From Bradyrhizobium sp. CB1717 (lineage in GTDB: Bacteria; Pseudomonadota; Alphaproteobacteria; Rhizobiales; Xanthobacteraceae), in contig NZ_CP121666.1 in assembly GCF_029714325.1 (NCBI RefSeq), forward strand, positions 6,293,001 to 6,357,000: DNA of 64,000 nt, in the 5' to 3' direction. Positions 52,901 through 61,347 of the stretch are shown one piece after another (positions within the stretch are counted from its first letter, which is position 1; the number at the start of each line of letters is the position of its first letter). Below the pieces are notes generated by a model. It ran no database searches. It saw nothing but the letters and a program-made list of their open reading frames with translations, and was not told the origin of the DNA. A program made the position numbers and the translations under genes.

Positions 52901-53329
52901 ATGAGGAAATTACTGGTAACGGCCGTGTTGGCCGGATCTTTCGGTTTGCATGCCGCCACCGCGCAAAACCAGCCGGCGCCGGAAGCCCAGATGGTCGAAC
53001 GCACTGTCAAGGCCCAGCCGAACAAGGACACTCAAATCGGGCTTTACATTAACGTCAGGCCCGATTGCACCTCCGGCCCGCTGCCAACCATCCGATTGGC
53101 AACCTCCCCGACCTCGGGAAAGGTCGTCGTCAAGCCCGGTAAGGTGAAGGCGACCAACTACAAGGCCTGCCTGGCGCTGGAAGTGCCCGCTTACGTGGCC
53201 TTCTACAAATCGCCTCCGGACTTTGTCGGGGACGATACGCTGACCATCGAGGTCAAATATCCCGGCGGACGGACCGAGATTCAAAAGATTACGGTCAACG
53301 TCGCCGGACCCGGCGGCCAGAAGATCTAG
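52901..53329 (+). CDS. Secreted hypothetical protein
   Basis: A 142-residue protein with a signal peptide (MRKLLVTAVLAGSFGLHAAT). The mature part is beta-rich, with RPDCTSGPLPTIRLATSP, FVGDDTLTIEVKYPGGR and two cysteines. Its start has GGAGCAAAGG just ahead. The fold suggests an Ig-like domain of the kind found next to large adhesins, but no family was recognised. It is divergent from the adhesin gene (start codons about 240 bases apart). Confidence 0.75.
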   Translation: MRKLLVTAVLAGSFGLHAATAQNQPAPEAQMVERTVKAQPNKDTQIGLYINVRPDCTSGPLPTIRLATSPTSGKVVVKPGKVKATNYKACLALEVPAYVAFYKSPPDFVGDDTLTIEVKYPGGRTEIQKITVNVAGPGGQKI

Positions 53330-53385
53330 GGCAAAACATCGTTGCGGGTTCGGCGCCGACATTGCGTCTTCGACCGGGCTTGAAT

Positions 53386-53760
53386 TCAGTCCACCCGCGT
53401 GACCTCGCATTGGCTGCGCGAGTTCGGTCCGACCACGCCGATATTGACGTTCTTGAACTGGTAGCTCGCATGCGCGGGAACGGGCTGGTTGGCCCACACA
53501 AGAACTTTCGTGGCGCGCTCTCGATCGTCATCCATCCAGCAGGTCAGCTCGACACTGTCGATCTTCCTGTCGGTGCCGTTGGACAGCACAAAGCTTGCGA
53601 TCCCGTAATTGTCGGCCCGCCGCGTCGCCTGGAACGAGTCGATCTTGACCAGCTCGCTCAGGCCGGATTGTTCGGCGGGCGGTCGCGTGTCTTGCGCCAC
53701 CGCCGCGTCAATCACGGCGCACAGCGCTACGGAGCAGACGATTCCAGTCAATGGCCTCAT
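53386..53760 (-). CDS. Secreted hypothetical protein
   Basis: A 124-residue protein with a signal peptide (MRPLTGIVCSVALCAVIDAA). The mature beta-rich region includes SFVLSNGTDRKIDSVELTCW and a second cysteine near the end, so a disulfide is possible. The ATG at 53760 has GAGG about 8 bases ahead. It faces the preceding secreted protein gene convergently. No family is recognised. Confidence 0.65.
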   Translation of the reverse strand: MRPLTGIVCSVALCAVIDAAVAQDTRPPAEQSGLSELVKIDSFQATRRADNYGIASFVLSNGTDRKIDSVELTCWMDDDRERATKVLVWANQPVPAHASYQFKNVNIGVVGPNSRSQCEVTRVD

Positions 53761-53856
53761 GACGCGCCTCATCCCCGAACGCGGCGATATTTCCGCGTCT
53801 GCGGGGTCGGCGCAAGGGCCTGCCGCTATTGCGGCGCGGAAACCGGAGATGCAGCG

Positions 53857-54357
53857 TCAGTGAGACAGCGTCTTCGCGCCCGAGCTCTGCTCCGCGCCTG
53901 CACCGCAATCGCCGATCCGATGCGCCACGACCAGCTCGACCCGCGGCATCTGTCCCTCACTCAGCTCGTTCTGCTCAGTGTAGGACTCCTCGCTGTGAAC
54001 CGTGATCACCGTGCTGACGGGGCCCATGAAATCGCAACGGTTCGCGAACGTGTATTGATTGTTCTTCTTTTCGGGTCTCGCAGAGACGCAGCTGCCGACC
54101 GAGGGAGACGCGAACGTCGCCTTCATCGAGACGGTCGGATCGACACAGGCCGTCAGCTCCCGCTCGAGCAAACGGTGCTTCGGCTTGCGATGAGCAACCA
54201 TATCGAGCGTACGAACGAAGTGCCAAAGACCTTTGCGGAAGGTCGGCCCCTGGAATTCATCCGCCTTGGCCATCGTGGTGGTCGAGGTGATCAGAAGCGC
54301 CAGAGCGGCGCAACGGACGAAGGAGGTCGCAAGGATTGAATGCCGGCCTGTGGTCAT
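53857..54357 (-). CDS. DUF3617-like secreted protein
   Basis: A 166-residue exported protein with a signal peptide (SFVRCAALALLITSTTTMAK). The pattern FRKGLWHFVRTLDMV, then TACVDPTVSM, then GSCVSARP and ANRCDFMGPV matches the DUF3617 layout of a G-L-W strand followed by paired cysteines. The ATG at 54357 has GGAG about 6 bases ahead and is preferred over the upstream ATG and TTG. Function is unknown. Confidence 0.65.
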   Translation of the reverse strand: MTTGRHSILATSFVRCAALALLITSTTTMAKADEFQGPTFRKGLWHFVRTLDMVAHRKPKHRLLERELTACVDPTVSMKATFASPSVGSCVSARPEKKNNQYTFANRCDFMGPVSTVITVHSEESYTEQNELSEGQMPRVELVVAHRIGDCGAGAEQSSGAKTLSH

Positions 54358-54387
54358 CGTCTCCATACCTGCTCGCTTGCTCCCCAA

Positions 54388-55047
54388 GGAATAGCCGCAT
54401 GGCCGAAAAGCACGGCCTCAGGTTCAGGCACCGTCGTAAAGCAAACATTAACATTGTGAGAGATCCGTTAAATTACGGAAAACCCGCTTGCCCGACCTGC
54501 TGTTTCGAATCGCGCGCGACTACTCCTGCTCCCCACGCGACTTCTTGTCACGGCGTCCGACAACCGGTCAACCACGCACCATTACGGAAGATCAGCGGCA
54601 GGGCCTAAAGAGCAATTCACGCGCATTAATTCCGGCGACCGCGGCATTTCGGTAACAGTGAGCCGGACGACCAAACAGACCACTCGCGAGCCACGCCGGT
54701 ATTTAAATAGAGTCGGGCGAGCCCTAAACGAGCCCGGCGTGATCGCAAATACACGAGCGCGGAGGCGTGAGTCTGCATGCAGATGAAGGCGCAACTCGCG
54801 GGGTTAAATGGAATTTATCCTGCGGATCATGCAAAAAATCCGCCGCGCCAGAACATGTGCCTCGCGAACGGCAGCGGGGACCGCAGAGAGGCTTCTGCCT
54901 GAAAATGCCGATCCTCACCCCCCGCGCGAAGCGCCGGGATGACGTGCGGCGACGGGTTCAGCGCGCTTCAAAGCAAGCCCGCGCTGATTGACCTTTGACG
55001 GCATTTTTGCTCTTTTAGTCGGATATTTCTCGCTTTTGGGGGCTGCG
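54388..55047. other. Gene-poor interval
   Basis: About 660 bases in which short open frames occur but none has a believable start, codon pattern or family. The first half is somewhat AT-richer. No hairpin or regulatory site was recognised with confidence. Confidence 0.5.
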
Positions 55048-55416
55048 ATGCAGAGCAGATTCAGCGGATTTCTTTGGGGAGCGGCCTTTTTGAGTCTGGC
55101 CATCGGTACGACCCAGGCCAGCGCGGCCGATCTGGGCCTGATGGCCTCACCCGCAGCGGTCGGAAACTGCAGCGAACTGGTGTTTGTCTGCGAGAATGGC
55201 AAGCAATATCCGCTCTGCCCGATCGCGGTCTCGGTTGCCGGTGAGGTTGTGACGGCATCCCTGCACACCGGGCGGGGCGGTGCGCATGTCCGGCTGGTTC
55301 CAATGGGCGTCGGTTATCGCTACGCCGGACGGGGCATCTGGCTCGACGGCTTCCGCGAAAATGCCCTGCTGAACTTCGGCAAACACAGCCAGATCGCCTG
55401 CACCCTCGCCCATTAG
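55048..55416 (+). CDS. Small secreted hypothetical protein
   Basis: A 122-residue protein with a signal peptide (FLWGAAFLSLAIGTTQASAA). The mature part has four cysteines (GNCSELVFVCENG, PLCPIAV and IACTLAH), suggesting two disulfides. GGGGG lies about 6 bases before the ATG at 55048. No family is recognised. Confidence 0.7.
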   Translation: MQSRFSGFLWGAAFLSLAIGTTQASAADLGLMASPAAVGNCSELVFVCENGKQYPLCPIAVSVAGEVVTASLHTGRGGAHVRLVPMGVGYRYAGRGIWLDGFRENALLNFGKHSQIACTLAH

Positions 55417-55441
55417 GGCGAGGAGCCTAAAGGCGAGTCGA

Positions 55442-55696
55442 TCAGCCCTTGGTGCGCAACACGGCTCCCTGCGACCTCGGATGCATAAAGGCCTTGGGCT
55501 GAACATAGACCGGGCAGTAATTATTCCATTGATACTGCTGCCAATTCCACTTCCAGCAGCCAGCGTCGATTTGCGGTGCGGGACCGAAATCCAGGCGATA
55601 CGGCTCGTCGCCGAAGGGATAGGGACCGCTGTGAGCGGCGCTTGAAACGAACATAACTGTCAGGGAAATGGCGGTTGCGGCCAGCAATTTCGGCAT
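55442..55696 (-). CDS. Small secreted hypothetical protein
   Basis: An 84-residue protein with a signal peptide (MPKLLAATAISLTVMFVSSA) and an aromatic-rich mature part with two cysteines (IDAGCWKWNWQQYQWNNYCP). GAGG is 6 bases before the ATG at 55696; a longer start at 55714 is possible. It converges with the preceding secreted protein gene. No family is recognised. Confidence 0.65.
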   Translation of the reverse strand: MPKLLAATAISLTVMFVSSAAHSGPYPFGDEPYRLDFGPAPQIDAGCWKWNWQQYQWNNYCPVYVQPKAFMHPRSQGAVLRTKG

Positions 55697-55812
55697 GTTG
55701 CCCTCGATCTTCATGCGCTAATGCGCGACAGTGCCAAAGCGGGAGTTTCCAATCAAGGCCCTAGCGGGCGAATAGTTGAGCGCCGACCGGTTGCTCGCTC
55801 GTTTCGCCGGTT

Positions 55813-56760
55813 TTGGCCTCCTGCCTGATCATCGTGGTCGCCGTGCAAGCCAATCTCGCCATCCTTGCCGCACTTGCGAGTCGTCCGAACGGACGAATTG
55901 CGTTTGTCGAGCTCGAGCAGCAACTGCAGGCGCACGACGAGATTGGTGACATCGAAGACCGGATCGAGCAGCAGGTCTCCGCCGGAATCGAGCTGATTGA
56001 GGCCGGCCTTGCCGTCGTGAATGGCGACAGCCTGGAGATCACAGAGGCGGGCCGCTCGGTCATCGGGGCCCTCCCCGATCCTTCGTCGCCCCAGTCGGGG
56101 TCGCTTGAGAGCATTGATCATCTGATTGGCGCCGAAGTTCCTGCGCCGGACAATGGCGACTGGCGAGCTCGCACGCTCGAAACAATTGCCCGGCCGCTGC
56201 ATCGCCTGGCTGCGCTATGGCGCCGGCACATCGAGGAGGATCTGCCGACAGTGCGGACGGTCAGCCGGGGCACCAGCGTCAATGGAATCGTCATTGCGCT
56301 CATCAGCCTGCTGGTCGTCATCATCTGCGCCGGCGCCGTGATTGCCCTGCGACAGGTCAAGTCGCTGCAGACGGAAATCTCCTCCCTGCAGCGAGAGCTG
56401 TCGCCGCTGAAGGAGCGGCTTTCGCGGTTTGAGGCAGAAAAAGCACGGCAGGCCGAGGAGAAGGCGCGGGACGAACGCAGCAAACGAACGGCAGACAATC
56501 CGCCGCAGCAAGCGCCTCTCACTCTGTCGCGGGAGGAGATTCAACTCATTCGCGACTATATCAAACCCGCACCAGCCGTCGGCTCCTCGGCAGCGCCTGC
56601 GGTTGGCGATCCGCTTCCCGGAGCGACGATCCCCTTCCCTTCACCGGTCACGGAAAAGATACCCAAACTGGTCGGCGCGAGATTCGCGATCCGCAACGGA
56701 GCCATCATCATCGTCAGAAGGGACAGCCGTCAGATCGACGCCGTCCTTGGGCCGAACTGA
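55813..56760 (+). CDS. Membrane-anchored coiled-coil hypothetical protein
   Basis: Up to 315 residues. The N-terminal domain (to about 100) is helical with the look of a winged-helix-like fold (LEITEAGRSVIGALPDP). One transmembrane helix follows (IVIALISLLVVIICAGAVIA, about 157-176), then a coiled coil (LQTEISSLQRELSPLKERL) and a small beta domain (LVGARFAIRNGAIIIVRRDS). The start is uncertain: TTG at 55813 opens the frame, and later GTG codons are possible. No family is recognised. Confidence 0.65.
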   Translation: MASCLIIVVAVQANLAILAALASRPNGRIAFVELEQQLQAHDEIGDIEDRIEQQVSAGIELIEAGLAVVNGDSLEITEAGRSVIGALPDPSSPQSGSLESIDHLIGAEVPAPDNGDWRARTLETIARPLHRLAALWRRHIEEDLPTVRTVSRGTSVNGIVIALISLLVVIICAGAVIALRQVKSLQTEISSLQRELSPLKERLSRFEAEKARQAEEKARDERSKRTADNPPQQAPLTLSREEIQLIRDYIKPAPAVGSSAAPAVGDPLPGATIPFPSPVTEKIPKLVGARFAIRNGAIIIVRRDSRQIDAVLGPN

Positions 56761-56772
56761 GCGTCCGGTTCG

Positions 56773-57027
56773 TCAGAGCGCGAGCAAGTAAGGAAATTGT
56801 CTCGTCAGATCGAGATCGAGGTAACCGCTGCCATCGATCCATTGATGTGGGCAATAAGCGAGCGTGGATGGATCGACAAGCAGACCGTCTCGAAGAATTG
56901 CCTCGCGCGTGCCTATCCGCCCCGTCGGTATCTCGCCTTCTTGTGGATCGATGCGCAACGCATCGAACACAGCGGTATCGTTTGTCACCCGAAGCCCCTG
57001 CTGAAATGAACATCTCGAAAGTGACAA
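56773..57027 (-). CDS. Small hypothetical protein (uncertain)
   Basis: An 84-residue frame rich in short motifs such as FDALRIDPQEGEIPTGRIG and PHQWIDGSGYLDLDLTRQF, which read like a real soluble protein. The only start is TTG at 57027 with no clear ribosome-binding site, so the true N terminus or the gene itself is uncertain. It converges with the coiled-coil protein gene. Confidence 0.4.
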   Translation of the reverse strand: MSLSRCSFQQGLRVTNDTAVFDALRIDPQEGEIPTGRIGTREAILRDGLLVDPSTLAYCPHQWIDGSGYLDLDLTRQFPYLLAL

Positions 57028-57188
57028 AGACTATCGATCCGATTAACCGAGGCAAGCCTTATCGTTTTTGCAGCTGCTAACTCAGCACGAGGCGCGTGCC
57101 CCTAATCGCTACCGTTATCACTCGAGAGCGGATAGCCTCTGCTGCGTCTACTCCTGTTTCTGACACCCAATTTGAGAGGAGAAACGCG

Positions 57189-57548
57189 ATGCGAGGCACT
57201 TCATACACCCTGGCGGCGGCAGCGCTTCTTGGGATCGGCGCCCTCGTGACATCAGGATCGGCCGTTGCTGGCGGAACGCGGATGGGAACGGGCGGCCTTC
57301 CCACCGTCGAAAATGCATGGGGGTTCGGATACGGCCAGGGCCCGTCCTTCTACGGACAGTATGCGCCCGTTGCGGACGACGGCTACGTCTTCAGTTACGA
57401 ATATCCTGCTTCTGCAGGCCACGACGTGCGAGCGATCGCGGTCGACCTCTCCAATTCGCGCTTTCGACACCGGCCGGTCGCCGGACCTGGAATTATCTAC
57501 TACCGGGGCCAGTATCCCCGGCCGTATCGCATGAACCAATATTGGTGA
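57189..57548 (+). CDS. Small secreted Gly/Tyr-rich protein
   Basis: A 119-residue protein with a signal peptide (LAAAALLGIGALVTSGSAVA) and a mature part rich in Gly, Tyr and Pro (WGFGYGQGPSFYGQYAPVAD and IIYYRGQYPRPYRMNQYW). GAGAGGAG lies about 8 bases before the ATG at 57189. The low-complexity surface suggests a structural or cell-envelope role. No family is recognised. Confidence 0.72.
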   Translation: MRGTSYTLAAAALLGIGALVTSGSAVAGGTRMGTGGLPTVENAWGFGYGQGPSFYGQYAPVADDGYVFSYEYPASAGHDVRAIAVDLSNSRFRHRPVAGPGIIYYRGQYPRPYRMNQYW

Positions 57549-57604
57549 GCTGATCGACGGAGCTCCCTGCGCGGCCGCAATGCCGCGCAGGCGAAGAAGG
57601 CGCC

Positions 57605-57943
57605 TCATCCCTCTCCCGCTTGCGCGTCACCACCAGGATCTTCGTTCTTCGATCCGGGCAGGCGCTTGCTGACCAATCCCTTGATCGCATCGTAAGCTTC
57701 GAGCAGCGGCGGAGTTAACGAGAAGAACGCGCCAAGCGCAATTGCGATGACGACATGGCGTAGCGAAACGCTCTCGTCCTGAGTTTCGGTCGCGCCATAG
57801 TTCATCCCGGCCGCGACAGGCGTGGCGTCGCTCGACCTGCCGACGACATTCGCCGTCCGCGGCTTACGCGGCGGGATCATCACGACGACGAAAAGAACGT
57901 TAATCAGCAACCAAATGCCGAGAATGATGAACAGCGTTCTCAT
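57605..57943 (-). CDS. Small membrane protein
   Basis: A 112-residue protein with an N-terminal transmembrane helix (MRTLFIILGIWLLINVLFVV), a linker, a second hydrophobic segment (HVVIAIALGAFFSLTPPLLE) and a charged C-terminal tail. No family is recognised. It is convergent with the Gly/Tyr-rich protein gene. Confidence 0.65.
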   Translation of the reverse strand: MRTLFIILGIWLLINVLFVVVMIPPRKPRTANVVGRSSDATPVAAGMNYGATETQDESVSLRHVVIAIALGAFFSLTPPLLEAYDAIKGLVSKRLPGSKNEDPGGDAQAGEG

Positions 57944-58204
57944 TCAAACAATCCAAAAACCCGATACAGCTAAATTCTCGCGCTAGCCGAAGGCTAAAAT
58001 GTGCCCACGGATCAGTCACAGTTGTCCAGGCCATCCCCTCATGCAAGCCTAAATCTTGGTCGTTAAAGATTAAATCTGCCATAAAAACGTGATCGGTGCG
58101 CGGCCCGGGCTTACCCGGCACCGGCAATGGGCCGTTTTCGGCCTGAACGGCCGCTTCTTGCCTGGAACGAGATGCTCACCGCCGGTATCGCGACCGCGCG
58201 ATCC

Positions 58205-58447
58205 CTAATCCAGGAATTCAACACCGATACGATTTCCGCTGGACCAGACGACCCGGCAATCCCGGATGATTCGATCCTTCTCCAGCATCAGCTTGATGCG
58301 GGGTCTGACGTAGACCTTGTCCGCCATCTCGATGGCGGCGCCAAGATCGGAGAGACTGACGACGCGGCATCGCATGCTGGATCCGTCGCCGGCGATGTAT
58401 GCGACCTCGTCGACTGTCGCACGTTGCTGTCTGCGACGCTCCTCCAC
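58205..58447 (-). CDS. PilZ-domain protein
   Basis: An 80-residue single-domain protein. It begins with the arginine-rich motif MEERRRQQR, followed by the second PilZ element SLSDLGAAIEM and the closing strand RVVWSSGNRIGVEFLD. PilZ domains bind cyclic di-GMP through RxxxR and D/NxSxxG; here both motifs are near-complete. The GTG at 58447 is preceded by AAGAGGTGAG. It lies 6 bases downstream of the second PilZ gene, so they form an operon. Confidence 0.85.
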   Translation of the reverse strand: MEERRRQQRATVDEVAYIAGDGSSMRCRVVSLSDLGAAIEMADKVYVRPRIKLMLEKDRIIRDCRVVWSSGNRIGVEFLD

Positions 58448-58453
58448 GACAAC

Positions 58454-58753
58454 TCACCTCTTGCTCGGGTTCTTGCCGCGCAGGAAGTGAACTCCAATGT
58501 TGTCGCCGTTGATCCAGGCCAGCTCGCAGCGGCGGAAAGCCGCGCCGGTCGTCGAAAGCAGCAGGAAGAACTCCTTCAGCGCAAGACCTTCGATCGAGCC
58601 TTCAATCCTGAGCTTCGCTCCGGCTTCCGCCACGTCGGTCATCTTGCACTGCCGGCTCCACGTTCCGTCGATAGCCACCATATGCACGTCGACGCCGCGC
58701 GAGAACTCGATGCGTGCCGTTCCACGTTTTTCGGGTGGTAGCGAGTCAGACAT
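58454..58753 (-). CDS. PilZ-domain protein
   Basis: A 99-residue single-domain PilZ protein. The N-terminal arginine motif (EKRGTARIEFSRGVDVHM) is weaker than in the neighbour, the D-x-S-x-x-G motif reads DVAEAGAKL, and the terminal strand is CELAWINGDNIGVHFLRGK. It may bind cyclic di-GMP poorly or act as a partner of the adjacent PilZ protein. It is the first gene of the pair. Confidence 0.8.
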   Translation of the reverse strand: MSDSLPPEKRGTARIEFSRGVDVHMVAIDGTWSRQCKMTDVAEAGAKLRIEGSIEGLALKEFFLLLSTTGAAFRRCELAWINGDNIGVHFLRGKNPSKR

Positions 58754-59460
58754 ATCAGGACGAAACCCGGATTTGAAAAATTCAATCGAGTCGCAGCTCG
58801 CCGCCTGCCGGACAAACCAAGCCCGCCGGCGCGAGACGCCCTTACGAAATCACGCACTCCTCGGCCGCCGGCCGAAGCACACGGCGCTGAAATTGCCGCG
58901 TCGTTCCGATAGTGCAGGACAAAAATTCAGGAAAGGCTAATGAGCCTGTCGAATTTCGGCAAATCGCAACCGGATTCTTCGGCCTCATCGTGGCTCGGGC
59001 CGACTGAGCGCTCGCGGGCCTCGCCTCCAACCGGATTCATGATCGTAAATCCGGCATCAGCCACCGTAAACTCGACTTAACTGGATTTTATGTTCCGGTA
59101 TTCCTGCGGATTTCAGGGCAGGGTTCCATGGTGCTACGGTTCCATTGCGAGCGACGGAACCCTTGCCAGCCCGGGAGAGCGGCGCCGCAAACGACCTTGG
59201 CCCGCCTCCACTGCCCTTTTTTGCCGGAGGCGGGCTTCCTTTCCATTTACCTGGCCAAACTGAAAGGGGCCGCTCAAGAGCGGCCCCTTGCCGGTTGAAA
59301 TGGTTGTCCGTGATGAAATCCAGCCCCGGCATCAACACCCTAGCGGTACTTCGATGCCAAGTGGATTCCGTTCTATTACGGTGAACCATACTGCCGTAAT
59401 TTCACCCCGGTTCCCCGCGCCTGAGAGCCAATTTGCCCTCCGTCGCGAAAAAACAAGGTC
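58754..59460. other. Gene-poor interval with two large inverted repeats
   Basis: No gene is convincing here. A 10-bp stem (GCCCGCCTCC at 59200-59209 with GGAGGCGGGC at 59226-59235) has a T-rich loop, and another (GGGGCCGCTC at 59266-59275 with GAGCGGCCCC at 59278-59287) has almost no loop. Neither is followed by a long T-run on the plus strand; the second may help end transcripts from the left or right. This could also be an unannotated RNA, but nothing supports that directly. Confidence 0.5.
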
Positions 59461-60432
59461 TCAACGTGCAGGCGTGGACGCCGGTGCAGAGGCTGGCGCG
59501 GTCGGCGCCGGTTTCGGTTTTACGGCGGCCGGCTGAGCTGCGGCCTGCGGCGAGGAGGCCGCTGGCGCGGGTTTCGGCGCGACGGGAGCCGTCGTTCGCG
59601 GCGGCGGCGTGAGCTTCTTGGGCGCCGCATTCTGCTCCAGACGGATCAGTTGATCCCTGACAGCCTTGATCTGCTCGGCTGCATTCGCATTGTCGCGCCC
59701 CGCCAATTCCTGACCGGCCTTCACTTGATCGGAAAGCTTGGCAACGGCGCGGCCCAATTGATCCTGGCTGGTCTTGAGCTGTTCGCCAAGACTTGCGCTA
59801 TCGCGGACCAATTGATCGCGACCAAGCTTGAGCTGCTCGATCTCCTTTTTCAGGCTTGCGAGATCGCGCGACATCGATTGGAGCACCGGGGTCAACTCGG
59901 GTGGTAGAGATCCCGGCGCGACCATGGTCGCAGGCGATGTTTGCGAGGTCGCCTTCGCGGCATCGCCGGACGAGCCCGGCCAGACCACAGCGGCGGCGCC
60001 TGCTCCCGCGGCCAGCACGACGCCCGCAAGCCCGAACAGGCCCCATCCTCGCAACGAAATCCGGTTGCTCGAAGCAGCGGCACGTTGCGTGTTTGTGCCC
60101 AGCGTCTGCAGGTCAGGCCGGAGGCTTGCGGCCTCCAGCTTCGATGGCGGCTGCTCGGAAGCTCTGCTGGTGCGCTCGTACTCATCGGACCGGGCGATGT
60201 GCGCTTCGGGCGCCGGATTTCGTGAAATGCCGGCTTCGCGAGCACTTAGCTGTCCGAAGCTCCCCTTCGGAACGCCAATGCCATGCGCAGGATTGTCGAA
60301 AGACTTTGCGGCGCGTTCGCCGGCCGTCGCCCCATCATGGGGCTCAGGGTCGAAATAAGTGGCACGTGATGGCGGCTCGTTGAGTATGCCGGCAATGGTA
60401 TCGCTCAACGCCTGCAATTTATCTGTGCTCAT
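59461..60432 (-). CDS. Membrane-anchored coiled-coil protein with Pro/Ala-rich tail
   Basis: A 323-residue protein: a disordered N terminus to about residue 120, one transmembrane helix (LFGLAGVVLAAGAGAAAVVW, about 130-150), an extended coiled coil (SRDLASLKKEIEQLKLGRDQ, about 185-265) and a low-complexity tail rich in Pro, Ala and Lys. The predicted topology places the coiled coil in the periplasm. It starts MSTDKLQALSDTIAGIL. No enzymatic motif is visible; a structural envelope role is possible. Confidence 0.75.
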   Translation of the reverse strand: MSTDKLQALSDTIAGILNEPPSRATYFDPEPHDGATAGERAAKSFDNPAHGIGVPKGSFGQLSAREAGISRNPAPEAHIARSDEYERTSRASEQPPSKLEAASLRPDLQTLGTNTQRAAASSNRISLRGWGLFGLAGVVLAAGAGAAAVVWPGSSGDAAKATSQTSPATMVAPGSLPPELTPVLQSMSRDLASLKKEIEQLKLGRDQLVRDSASLGEQLKTSQDQLGRAVAKLSDQVKAGQELAGRDNANAAEQIKAVRDQLIRLEQNAAPKKLTPPPRTTAPVAPKPAPAASSPQAAAQPAAVKPKPAPTAPASAPASTPAR

Positions 60433-60657
60433 TCGCCACCTTCGGCCAAATCCGAACCAAGCGCGGTCCGTCTCAAAACGCGACGGGGCGGGATCGTTAT
60501 TTCTGCTTTAATGGTTGTCAAGATCGGGCGCTGCATGCGAGCGCCGTCGATCCTCGACCATCTCCTCCGGGACGCGGTCGCGATTCACGCCCCGCAGCTT
60601 CGATCAATGCTCATCGCGAGACGCAAATGCCGTCGCGCCAAAGGGTTTTACGACGAA

Positions 60658-61188
60658 TTAGTTGGGCGCCCGGACGATGCGAGCTCCCCGCAACCTGTGA
60701 ACCAGGGCTTCGATTTCCTGATGAACAGCACGGAAATAGAGCAGATGCGTGATCGCAAAGGACAGCATGCAGGTGCCAAGAATGGTCGCCATCACGAACT
60801 GGCCACCCGACGGGACGGCGATCGTTCCAAGCGAGGCCTGCCTGAGGGTGGGCATACCGACTTGCCAGGATGCCGCCAGGAAAACGGCGTAGGCCGCGCT
60901 CAGATGCGTTGCGATCGTGAAGAGCGGCCGCGACCTGGCAACGAGCCCGAGGCAGGCAAGCACGAAGATCGGAAGCGCAAGCCCGAACAGCTGAAACCCG
61001 TCAACGCTGACGAAGTAACTCAGATACGCGTCGCTGCGCTGGAAGATGCCGAACAGCTTGAGATTGATGAACCAAAGGATCTCGGAGCTCGGCGCATATG
61101 CGAGCGCTCGCGCGGCGATCTCGGCGCTCAGCGTGGCGGCAAAAAGTGCCAACGGCCCAAGAAACTGCAATTTAAAAAGCCGGTTCAT
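60658..61188 (-). CDS. Polytopic membrane protein of unknown function
   Basis: A 176-residue integral membrane protein with about four to five helices, including FQLFGLALPIFVLACLGLVA and FVMATILGTCMLSFAITHLL. The ATG at 61188 is used; the ATG at 61200 would add four residues. No family is recognised. It lies on the same strand as the GT87-type protein, 159 bases downstream of it. Confidence 0.65.
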   Translation of the reverse strand: MNRLFKLQFLGPLALFAATLSAEIAARALAYAPSSEILWFINLKLFGIFQRSDAYLSYFVSVDGFQLFGLALPIFVLACLGLVARSRPLFTIATHLSAAYAVFLAASWQVGMPTLRQASLGTIAVPSGGQFVMATILGTCMLSFAITHLLYFRAVHQEIEALVHRLRGARIVRAPN

Positions 61189-61347
61189 GCGACAAGCCAT
61201 ACGTTAAGAACGTTGAGCTTGTCTTAAAGGTTCCCGGTTAGTCGCGCCGACTCGGGCCCCGAAAGCTGAACAAATCGTGGCACGCGCCTAAATGAAATTC
61301 GTATATTCGGAATTATTGGATCGAAGCGGCTCTAGGCTTGGCCGATA

